In this document: positions 15,126-24,500 of the stretch, piece after piece
Position numbering within the stretch: the first letter of the stretch is position 1
Layout: each line of letters opens with the position of its first letter
Assembly (NCBI RefSeq): GCF_002921135.1
Contig: NZ_PQVJ01000001.1
Location: forward strand, 89,244 to 153,243
DNA from: Avibacterium gallinarum
GTDB lineage: Bacteria > Pseudomonadota > Gammaproteobacteria > Enterobacterales > Pasteurellaceae
Direction: 5' to 3'
DNA: 64,000 nucleotides
Position numbers and translations under genes: made by a program
The notes under the pieces: generated by a model
Database searches by the model: none
Told to the model about the DNA's origin: nothing
What the model saw: only the letters and a program-made list of their open reading frames with translations

Positions 15126-16070
15126 TTATTCCACTTGAATGGCATAATCAGACAATTTAGGAACCTGCTTAATCAGGCCTTGTTGTTGCATAAATTGTGC
15201 CATTTTCTCATAACGTGCGTTATCTAGGGCGCTTGGGCGTAAACTTAAACGTGGCAAGGTATCGCGCCAAGCCAAGCGATTGAGTTCGTTGTCTAAATCT
15301 TGCGGTTTATAACTCACAAACGCCTGCCAACTTTGTTGTGGGTGGTTTAAAATATAAACGCTGGCTTGTTCAAGTGCGGTCAAAAATGCACGAATTTTTT
15401 TCGCAGGAAGCTGATTTTTATTGGCCACGACAATCAATTCATCATACATTGGCACGCCCTGTTCTTCTGGATAAAACGCCTTGCCCGGTTTCTTTTCTAT
15501 CGCCATCTGATTTAGCTCAAAATTACGAAATGCGCCAATTACCGCATCTACTTGTCCGCTAAATAATGCGGGAGAAAGCGACCAATTCACGTTCACTAAT
15601 TCCACATCATTTAAAGAAAGGTGGGCGGATTTCAACATTGCACCAAGTAACGCATCTTCAAAACCGCTCACTGAATAGCCGATCTTTTTCCCTTTTAAAT
15701 CGGCAATTTGTTCAATACCGCTATCTTTTAGCACCACAAGACTATTTAACGGCGTTGAAATTAAGGTGCCAACACGCACCAGCGGCAAACCCTCTGCCAC
15801 TTGCATTTGCAGCTGTGGCTGATAATCCACCGCTAAATCTGCCTGCCCTGCTGCCACTAATTTGGGTGGCATTGAAGGATCAGCAGGCTCGATAATCTCA
15901 ACCTGCAACCCATTTTCCGCAAAAAAGCCTTTTTGCTGTGCCACAATAATGGCGGCGTGATCGGGGTTGACAAACCAATCCAGCAATAAGGTTAATTTTT
16001 CTTTGGCTTGTGCGCTAATGCTCATACCTAAAGCGAAAATTAAACTGCATAAATACCATTGTTTTTTCAT
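15126..16070 (-). CDS. thiY: Pyrimidine (thiamine precursor) ABC transporter, substrate-binding protein
   Basis: 314 residues from the ATG at 16070 (AGGAG upstream) with a signal peptide ending AQA. It belongs to the NMT1/THI5-like periplasmic binding family: LTLLLDWFVNPDHAAIIVAQQKGFFAENGL near the N-terminus is typical of ThiY, which binds the hydroxymethylpyrimidine or formylaminopyrimidine moiety of thiamine. Third gene of thiZ-thiX-thiY, 8 bases after the permease stop, downstream of a TPP riboswitch that supports the substrate assignment. No tenA, thiM, thiD or thiE is adjacent. Confidence 0.88.
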   Translation of the reverse strand: MKKQWYLCSLIFALGMSISAQAKEKLTLLLDWFVNPDHAAIIVAQQKGFFAENGLQVEIIEPADPSMPPKLVAAGQADLAVDYQPQLQMQVAEGLPLVRVGTLISTPLNSLVVLKDSGIEQIADLKGKKIGYSVSGFEDALLGAMLKSAHLSLNDVELVNVNWSLSPALFSGQVDAVIGAFRNFELNQMAIEKKPGKAFYPEEQGVPMYDELIVVANKNQLPAKKIRAFLTALEQASVYILNHPQQSWQAFVSYKPQDLDNELNRLAWRDTLPRLSLRPSALDNARYEKMAQFMQQQGLIKQVPKLSDYAIQVE

Positions 16071-16078
16071 TTTTTCTC

Positions 16079-16834
16079 CTAACGTAAATGACAGACCCAA
16101 GGAATAATGCGGTGAAGCAATTTATCTATCACGAAATACAGCAAGAGCGCGATAACCACCAAAATAAACAACGCCGCGAACATTAAGCTAATTTGAATTC
16201 GAGCATTGGCTTGCAACATTAAATAACCAAGCCCTTGTGATGATCCTACCCATTCCCCCACGATCGCCCCAATAGGGGCAACGGAAACCGCAATGCGTAA
16301 GCCCGAGGCTAACGCTGGCAAAGCGGCAGGTAAGCGAACCTTAAATAATAATTGCCCTGATGAAATTCCCATTGTTTGCGCTAGCTCTAACCATTGCTTT
16401 GGCGTATTACGCAAGCCGTCATAACAGGCAGCGGTAACCGGGAAATAAATAATCAAAATGGTCATCGCAATTTTTGATGCAATGCCATAACCAAACCAAA
16501 GCACCAACAATGGCGCAATAGCAAAAACAGGGATCGCCTGCGAGGCAATTAAAATGGGCAATAAAAAAGCTGAGAGTGTTTGTGAAGAAGCCAGCAATAA
16601 GGCAGAAAGCAAACCAAATAAAAATCCAAGCACCAGCCCTAATAAAATTTCCCACAAAGTAATTTTGGCGTGCATAAATAATAAAGCCCATTGTGAAGAC
16701 ACTTCATTTAGCACGGCAACAGGTTCAGGCAATAAATAATGTGGGATCGCAAAAATTGAAATCGCCCCTTGCCAGCACAAGGCGAAAAATAAGGTCATTA
16801 TCAATGCTCGAAATAGGCTTTGCCACGCAAACAT
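16079..16834 (-). CDS. thiX: Pyrimidine ABC transporter, permease
   Basis: 251 residues of the BPD_transp_1 type with six to seven helices, related to the SsuC/TauC/ThiX permeases. The EAA-like loop is around ELAQTMGISSGQLLFKVRLPAALPALASGL. Its ATG shares one base with the stop of the upstream ATPase gene (TAATG), indicating coupled translation. It forms the membrane channel for the ThiY substrate. Confidence 0.88.
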   Translation of the reverse strand: MFAWQSLFRALIMTLFFALCWQGAISIFAIPHYLLPEPVAVLNEVSSQWALLFMHAKITLWEILLGLVLGFLFGLLSALLLASSQTLSAFLLPILIASQAIPVFAIAPLLVLWFGYGIASKIAMTILIIYFPVTAACYDGLRNTPKQWLELAQTMGISSGQLLFKVRLPAALPALASGLRIAVSVAPIGAIVGEWVGSSQGLGYLMLQANARIQISLMFAALFILVVIALLLYFVIDKLLHRIIPWVCHLR

Positions 16835-17547
16835 TAATCTTCCCCCATTAACTGCTTAAATAAATATTGCTGTAATTGCCATAATTTCTCTTGCGAAAAA
16901 TCTCTTGGCGCTTTGCCTTGCGGGCAAATGGGCGGTGAAAGCTGAACAGGTTGTTGGTGCAAAATATAGATTTTATCTGCTAGCAACAAGGCTTCTTGTG
17001 GATCGTGGGTGATAAGTAACACGGTTTTATCTGCCAATAACTGATGTGAAAGCTGCTGTAATTGCAAGCGGGTTACGGCATCTAATGCGGAAAAAGGTTC
17101 GTCCATTAAAATAATCTCTGCATCTTGCATTAGCGTTCGAGCCAACGCCACGCGCTGCCGCTGTCCACCAGAAAGCTGATAACAAGGCTTATGCAAATGT
17201 TGTTCCATTTTCACCGCACTTAATAAAGTGCGGGCTTTTTCTTCCGTTTTTTTCGTTTTGCTATGAGTAAGATGCTGATAAAGCTGAACATTATCTAAAA
17301 TAGACAGCCAAGGATACAAACTATCCTGCTGTGCAAGCCAAGCAATTTTGCCTGAACACTGAATGCGCCCTTGCACAATCGCCTGATTTTCTAACCCTGC
17401 AATGGCACGCAATAAGGTTGATTTTCCCACGCCTGATGCACCAAGCAACGCCACCCACTCCCCTTGTGATACGCTAAAATGAAAATGCTCAAACAAAGGT
17501 TGCTCAGCAAAACTGAGTTTAAGATCGGAAATTTCGATGGCTTTCAT
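16834..17547 (-). CDS. thiZ: Pyrimidine ABC transporter, ATP-binding protein
   Basis: 237 residues with Walker A GASGVGKST, Q-loop WLAQQDSLYPW, signature LSGGQRQR, Walker B IILMDEP and the H-loop LLITHD. Similar to SsuB/TauB/ThiZ. First gene of the operon, about 85 bases below the TPP riboswitch. The start ATG at 17547 has a weak GGTGA ribosome site, consistent with riboswitch control acting through leader folding. Confidence 0.88.
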   Translation of the reverse strand: MKAIEISDLKLSFAEQPLFEHFHFSVSQGEWVALLGASGVGKSTLLRAIAGLENQAIVQGRIQCSGKIAWLAQQDSLYPWLSILDNVQLYQHLTHSKTKKTEEKARTLLSAVKMEQHLHKPCYQLSGGQRQRVALARTLMQDAEIILMDEPFSALDAVTRLQLQQLSHQLLADKTVLLITHDPQEALLLADKIYILHQQPVQLSPPICPQGKAPRDFSQEKLWQLQQYLFKQLMGED

Positions 17548-17635
17548 CGTTCATTCACCAATCAACGTAATGGAAAAAAGCCGTTAAAAATAAAAGAAGT
17601 GAGGTGAGAATTTAATAAGAAAAGAAGCGTTTGCA

Positions 17636-17714
17636 TAATTAGTTTCCTACGTCAGTATTAGCTGTATCAGGTTCACGGGTATCATCTCAGCTTAAACAAG
17701 CACCCCGACTAATG
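17636..17714 (-). ncRNA. TPP riboswitch (THI element)
   Basis: On the minus strand the conserved elements occur in order: P1 arm ATTAGT, CGGGGTGC, the P3 arm GCTTGTTTAAGC, CTGAGAT, ACCCGT, GAACCTGAT, CAGCTAATACTG, GTAGGAA, and the closing ACTAAT. This is a full thiamine pyrophosphate aptamer upstream of thiZXY. High TPP should switch the transporter off. Confidence 0.97.
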
Positions 17715-17906
17715 CAAAACAGTGTAGCGGAAGTTCAAATAAAAATCAAAGTTTACAGACCAAAAAATTATATTTTTATAATATAACAAGAAATATTTAA
17801 AATTTATTTAAATATTGCCATCTTATGCTAAATAAAAGTCAATAAAATAACTATAACCCATTGATACACTTAATCTTTTCTCATACTGGTCGGAGAAGAA
17901 TAAATA

Positions 17907-17934
17907 TTGACTTTACTATTTAAAAGAGTATTCT
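17907..17934 (+). promoter_or_regulatory. Promoter of the small secreted protein
   Basis: TTGACT (17907-17912), 16 bases, TATTCT (17929-17934), giving a leader of about 60 bases before the ATG at 18001. The rest of 17715-17906 is AT-rich with nothing recognisable. Confidence 0.5.
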
Positions 17935-18000
17935 GTATTACGAGTCAGACAGTATTGACTCATCTTTTTACAATTAAAATAACAACAAAGGAGTTCATTA

Positions 18001-18222
18001 TGAAACTTAAATCTAAATTAGTATTAGGCGCTATGGCAGCATTCTTATCTTCACAAGTGCTTGCTTCCGCTGGTCAACCTGTACCTGTAGATCCTAGTGA
18101 ATATGATGGTGTTGGTTGCACTAAAGAATATGAGCCAACTCCATATAAAAAGAAAGATGGTACAGTAGTGACTGCTCCTAACCGTTGTGTTGCTGCAAAA
18201 TGGGCATCTGAAGGTTTATAAT
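18001..18222 (+). CDS. Small secreted protein of unknown function (73 aa)
   Basis: Start at 18001 fixed by AAAGGAG; the product begins MKLKSKLVLGAMAAFLSSQVLA, a clean signal peptide cut near residue 22. The mature part is about 51 residues with two cysteines (GVGCTKEY and NRCVAAKW) that could form one disulfide in the periplasm or outside. I do not recognise the family. It has its own promoter and terminator and faces the giant adhesin across a 300-base gap. Confidence 0.75.
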
Positions 18223-18241
18223 ATACTGTTGTAGTATGTAG

Positions 18242-18267
18242 AAAGCCCTGTTAACCAAGGCTTTTTT
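18242..18267 (+). terminator. Terminator of the small secreted protein
   Basis: AAAGCC (18242-18247) and GGCTTT (18259-18264), then a T run. Confidence 0.75.
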
Positions 18268-18329
18268 ATTGTTCATTATTCTTATAAACTTTTACTTGCT
18301 CCTTAATTTTAAACATAAGAAAACTCCTC

Positions 18330-18357
18330 TCCCACTTTAACAAAGTGGGATTTTTTT
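18330..18357 (+). terminator. Second rightward terminator before the adhesin
   Basis: TCCCACTTT-AAC-AAAGTGGGA followed by seven T residues. No gene lies between this and the first terminator, so it is either a backup or the end of an unseen small RNA in 18268-18329. Confidence 0.8.
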
Positions 18358-18471
18358 ATCTTTAGTAAAATAATGTTGCCTAAAATTCTTGTGAAAAATC
18401 GATCTTTTTGTCTTTATCAACCTTACAAATCATAGCAATCTTTACCATTACCTGCTAATCAATATATAAAA

Positions 18472-18501
18472 AAATCCTTCCCCCTAAGGGAAAGGATTTT
18501 T
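18472..18501 (-). terminator. Adhesin terminator
   Basis: AAAATCCTT...AAGGATTTT with an inner CCC/GGG pairing, on the minus strand followed by T residues, 28 bases beyond the adhesin stop. Confidence 0.8.
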
Positions 18502-18528
18502 ATTCTAACAGTTAGTCAAGTAGCGAAA

Positions 18529-21500
18529 CTACCATTGATAGCCAACACCCACAGAGCCACCAAAGTCTCCACGAGTATTTGCATTACCTGTTAATTTCAA
18601 GATAACTTTACCATTATCACTTGCTCTTGAATAACCTACGGCAATAGCCCCTTGTCCTTTATAAGTACCTGCTGCTGCTACCATTGATTTACCAGGCATA
18701 TAAACCTGCGGTAAACCAGCTGTCGCAGTTGCTCCTGCAATACCTGCACGAAGGTCTTTATTAAATTTATTGATGTTATTGTTAATGTTACCAACAGCAC
18801 CTTTTAACTGTCTTACATTCACAGCATCAGTATCATCTTTACCATCTGCTACATTAGTAATACGGTTACCGCCGTTATTCAGGCCATTAGTTGTCAAACT
18901 TACTGTACTATTATTGCCAGCTGCATTTGGACCACTAATTGTTACACCATTACCTTGAACAGTTGTAGAGTTTCCTGCTGCATCTGTCGTAGTGACGGAA
19001 TTTAGACCTTTAAGATCCTTAGCAAGTTTAACTGTTAACTTAGCATTCTTACCATCTTGTTTTGCAACAACACCGATGTTGTTATCAGTAAGATCATCTG
19101 CATCAGTTACACCACCCACAATTTGAGTTGTGTTATTTAATGTCATTTGAGCATTACCAACATCGCCTTGGTATTTGATGCCATCATTTAAGGTTGCTAC
19201 TTGTTCGGTATTACCATCTGGTTTAGTGTAAACAATACGAGTTTTGCTTTCGCCATCTTTACCGTCATTACCAGCCAGTCCTTTTTCGCCTTGTGCAACG
19301 GTTACACCAGCATTTGAACCATCTTTACCAGCAATACCGATAGAACCATCTTTGCCATTAATTGCAATACCTGGAGCACCATCTTTTCCTGGAACACCAT
19401 CTTTGCCACCAACAACAATTGAACCGCCATCAGCGCCATTGATTGCTACAGCATCTTTGCCATCAGCACCTTTCACACCAATAGAGCCTGGTTTACCATC
19501 TTTACCACCAATAGATACTTCACTATTTAAGGCAAATTGGATCTCATTGTCTTTTACAGTTGTAATGATATTTTCATTAGGGTCAGTAAATTTAACTGTT
19601 TCCCCTAATTTAACATTATCATCACCACCATTATCTGCAGCAATGTTAAAGCCTTTATTAACTAATGCACCTGCAGTGTTATGTAGATCACTTACATTAA
19701 CTGCATTATTAGCCACTTTACTTCCATCTTTACCTGCTTCTGCAAGTTGATCTAAGAAGTTCGCTTTATCAGCAGGAACTGGATTACCATCTACAGTTGG
19801 ACTAATGTCTCCAATAGATGTGCCTACATTCGCTAATTTCGTTGGCTCGGTAGTTTTGTTATTACCGCTATTTAGTGAAGCAATCACATCGCTTGGTTGA
19901 ACCACTGTGCCGAACTCAGTTTTGAAAGTACCATCTTCTTGTTTGAAAACTCTTTCTCCATCTTTGTTCGTATAAACAACTGGTAACTGAGCATTCTCTA
20001 CTACTTTTTGGGAATTAACGCTCAAATCATAATGATTATGACCATCTGGATTTGGTACCGGATTTTTTCTAACCTTAATAGTGAGGTCATCTGAACCCAC
20101 TGTGGTTTTAGCTGCATCCGCCGCTGCTTTCAGCTGACCAACATTCACAGCATCAGTATCTGCTTCGCCATCTGCAACATTAGTAATTTTATTACCACCA
20201 TTGCTTAAACCATTTTCAGTTAAACTTACATCTGGTTTAGTTGGATCAGAATTAGTAATAGTAATGCCATCTTTATTAATGACTGTGTTATCACCATCCT
20301 TACCGAATTTAGCAGAATCTAAGTCTGTCAAATCTTTAGCCATTTTCACAACTAAAGCACCGCCTTCAACATCAACACGGGTATTCGCATCTGTTGCTGT
20401 TGCGTCTTTATCTAAACCACCTTTAATTTGTAAGGTTTCATTTAGTTTTTTCGCAACAGTGTCGGTACCATTACCTTGGAAGATTAAGCCATCATTTAAG
20501 GTTGCAACTTCTTCTTTTTCGCCATTTGGTTTTTCGTAAACAATACGAGTTTTAGTCTCGCCATCTTTACCGTCATTACCATCTAGGCCTTTTGCACCTT
20601 GTGCAACGGTTACACCAGCATTCGAGCCATCTTTACCAGCAATACCGATAGAACCATCTTTGCCGTTAATTGCAATACCTGGATTACCATCTTTTCCTGG
20701 AACACCATCTTTGCCACCAACAACAATTGAACCGCCGTCTTCACCTTTGATTGAAACGCCATCTTTACCATCAGAGCCTGCTACACCGATGGAGCCTGGT
20801 TGGCCATCTTTACCTACAGTAATCTCATTACCTAAGCCAATTTCTAACTTATGGTTATCAGCATCTGCAGTTACAGTGATACCATCAGTACCCTTAAGCT
20901 GAATTTGTTTACCTAATTCTTGAGTAACGGCATCGCCATTATCGTCAGTTAAACCAAATCCTTTTTGCGTTAAGTTTTCAGTGAGTGAATTTGCTGTATT
21001 ACGTAAATCACTTACATTTACCGCACTATTTGGCTTACTTACAGCTGCTTTTTCTAATGCTTTTGTGAAATCTTCACCATTTTGAGGATCAATCACACTT
21101 TTCACATTATCCAAAGTCTGCGGTTTCGCTGAACCATCTTGTGCTACTAATGATGTACCTGTAGGTGTAGCTGGTTTGGCACCTTCTTTTGGCAAGCCAT
21201 TTTCTAAATCACTTGCTTTATAGAACGTATCACCTACTTTCACTAATGGATTACCTTGTTCATCTGTATAAACAACTGGTAAACCGGTTACATCAATATG
21301 GTAAGAATGAACGCCATTCTTGCTCGTAATAGTAGAAACTTTTGTATTCGCACCATCAACGACTTGAACAGTTTCGCCTAATCTAACAGTTTGTGCATTA
21401 CCGTCATTAGTTTGTAATTTCCAACCTGTATCCGTTAAGTTTTTAGAAACATTCTGCAAATCACCAATATTAGCAACATTTTTCAATGTATCGCCTTTGG

Positions 21501-24500
21501 CCTCTTCAAGTTTAGTATCACCTAAACCACTTTCAACACCCGTGATTTGACCAGCAGGATTATTAATCACAATCTGGTTACCTGCAACATTCTGCGTAGT
21601 AATTGCACCTGTTGAACCATTTACATTCACACCAGGTTTATTTTCTACACCTTTATTATTAACAGGATTATTACCAAACACAGCGCTGGTTAAATCTGTC
21701 AGCTCTTTAGCCATTTTCACAACTAAAGCACCATCTTCAACATCAACACGGGTATTCGCAGCTGTTGCTTTTGCCTTGTTATCTAAACCACCTTTAATTT
21801 GTAAGGTTTCGTTTAGTTTTTTCTCAACAGTATCGGTACCATTACCTTGGAAGATTAAGCCATCATTTAAGGTCGCAACTTCTTCTTTATCGCCATTTGG
21901 TTTTTCATAAACGATACGAGTTTTGCTCTCACCGTCTTTACCATCATTACCATCTAGGCCTTTTGCACCTTTCTCGACTTTAATGCTTGCTTGACCATCT
22001 TTACCATCAGCACCAGCCTTGCCGTTTACGCCATCAACGCCATTAAAGACGATTGCGTCTTTAGTAATTGTTGTGCCATCACGACCGTCAGCACCCTTAA
22101 CTCCGATAGTTCCATCTTTGCCATCTTTACCACTTACGCGTACATCACCAGAAAGTGAAACTTCTAGACGGCGACCGTCTTGATCTGCATCTTTAGCCGT
22201 TACTGTAACCCCATCAACACCTTTAATTTGAATTTGTTTACCTAATTTTTGAGTAACTGGATTACCGTTATCATCAGTTAAACCAAATCCTTTTTGAGTT
22301 AAAGAATCAGCAGTATTTTTCAGATCACTCACATTGACAGCACTATTTGGTTTATTATCAGCAGCTTCTTTCAATACTGTTGAGAAATCTTTATCCGCAG
22401 TTGGAGCTTCAATTACACTCTTCACATTGTCCAATGTTTGAGGTGTAGCAGTACCATCTTTAGAAACTAAAGTCGTTCCTGTTGGTGTCGCTTCTGGTGC
22501 ATCTTGGTTAACCACACCATCTGTAACATCGTCAGCTTTATAGAATTTATCGCCTACTTTCACTAACGGATTTCCATCTTCATCAGTATAAGCAACTGGT
22601 AAACCGGTTACATCAACATGGAATGTATGTTTGCCATCAGCATCAGTTACCGTTGAAACTTTGGTATTTGCACCATCAACTACTTGAACAGTATCGCCTA
22701 ATTTAACTGTGCTTTCAGTACCATCATTAGTTTGTAACTTCCAACCAGTGTTCGTTAGGTTTTTAGAAACATTCTGCAAATCACCAATATTAGCAACATT
22801 TTTCAATGTATCGCCTTTGGCCTCTTCAAGTTTAGTATCACCTAAACCACTTTCAACGCCCGTGATTTGACCAGCAGGATTATTAATCACAATCTGGTTA
22901 CCTGCAACATTCTGCGTAGTAATTGCACCTGTTGAACCATTTACATTCACACCAGGTTTATTTTCTACACCTTTATTATTAACAGGATTATTACCAAACA
23001 CAGCGCTGGTTAAATCTGTCAGCTCTTTAGCCATTTTCACAACTAAATTACCTTCATCATCAACATCAACTCGGGTATTTGCATCCGTTACATCTTTACC
23101 TTCGGCTAATCCACCTTTAACAGTTAAAGTTTCGTTAAGTTTTTTCTCAACAACTGTGTCACCGTTACCTTTGAATTTTAAGCCATCATTTAAGGTTGCA
23201 ACTTCTTCTTTATCGCCATTTGGTTTTTCATAAACGATACGAGTTTTGCCGTCTTTGCCATCATTACCGACTTTGCCATCATTACCGGCAAGTCCAGGCT
23301 CACCTTTCTCAACCTTCACGCTTACTTGACCATTTTGTCCGTCTGCGCCATCCTTGCCGTTTACACCATCAACACCGTTGAATACGATTGCATCTGGTTT
23401 CACAACAACAGATTTACCATCTACACCATCTTTACCATTGGTTACAGTAACCTCTTTAAATTCTGGTGCTTCTGCTACTTGAACTTCAATTTTACCGTCT
23501 TTCACAACAGTACGAACATTCTTAGCTGTAGTAGTTACATCATCTGCTGCCCCACCAACGACTTCAACTGTTTCACCAAGTTTTTTGGTTACAGAATTGC
23601 CGTCTTGTGCGGTTAAACCAAAACCTTTGTTAGTTAATGCATCAGCAGTATTTTTCAAATCGCTCACATTTACAGCATTGTTGGCATTTGCTGTATTTGC
23701 AGCATCTAATTTATCAAGGTAAGTATCGCCAGCTTTATCTGCGATGCTTGAAGCTACATTAGCTAACTTAGTTGGAGTAGAAGTTGAACCATCACCACTA
23801 TTCATGGAAGCAATAACATCAGCGGCCTCAACGCGTGTGCCCTGACCATCTGCCTGAGTATTAAACGAACCATCCGCTTGTTTATATAATTTATTGCCTT
23901 CAGCATCTGTATAAACAACTGGTAATTGCGCTCCCTCTACAACTTGTTGCTTATTAACTTCTAAATCATAGTTTGTATGACCATCTGCTTCAGTAGTTTC
24001 GGCAACAAACACTGAGCCATCTTGAGATGTTACAGTAGTTCTAGCCTTTTTCACATCAGCAATATTTGCAGCATTAGTTAATGTATCACCAGTTGCGTCT
24101 TCAAGAGCAGTATTTCCTAAGCCACTTGCAACATTAGTGATTTGGTTATTACCATTATCTAAGCCCTCATTACTTAATTTAACGGTATCGTTAGGACCAC
24201 CAATGAAACTGGTTTCAGTTGCACTACGTACAGCAACATCATCATCACTAGTGGTAACAATAGCACCTCCAGTAATTTCAGTAGAATCACCTGTCGTATC
24301 ATCAGTGAATACGGCAGAAGTTAAATCAGTAAGATTTTTAGCTAACTTAACAACTAATTCTCCGCCTGTTACATCAACACGAGTATTCGCATCAGTGGCT
24401 TCTTCACCTTCATCTAATCCACCTTTAACAGTTAAGGTTTCATTCAGTTTTTTAGCGACAGTTTCAGAGCCATTACCTTTGAATTTGAGACCATCATTCA

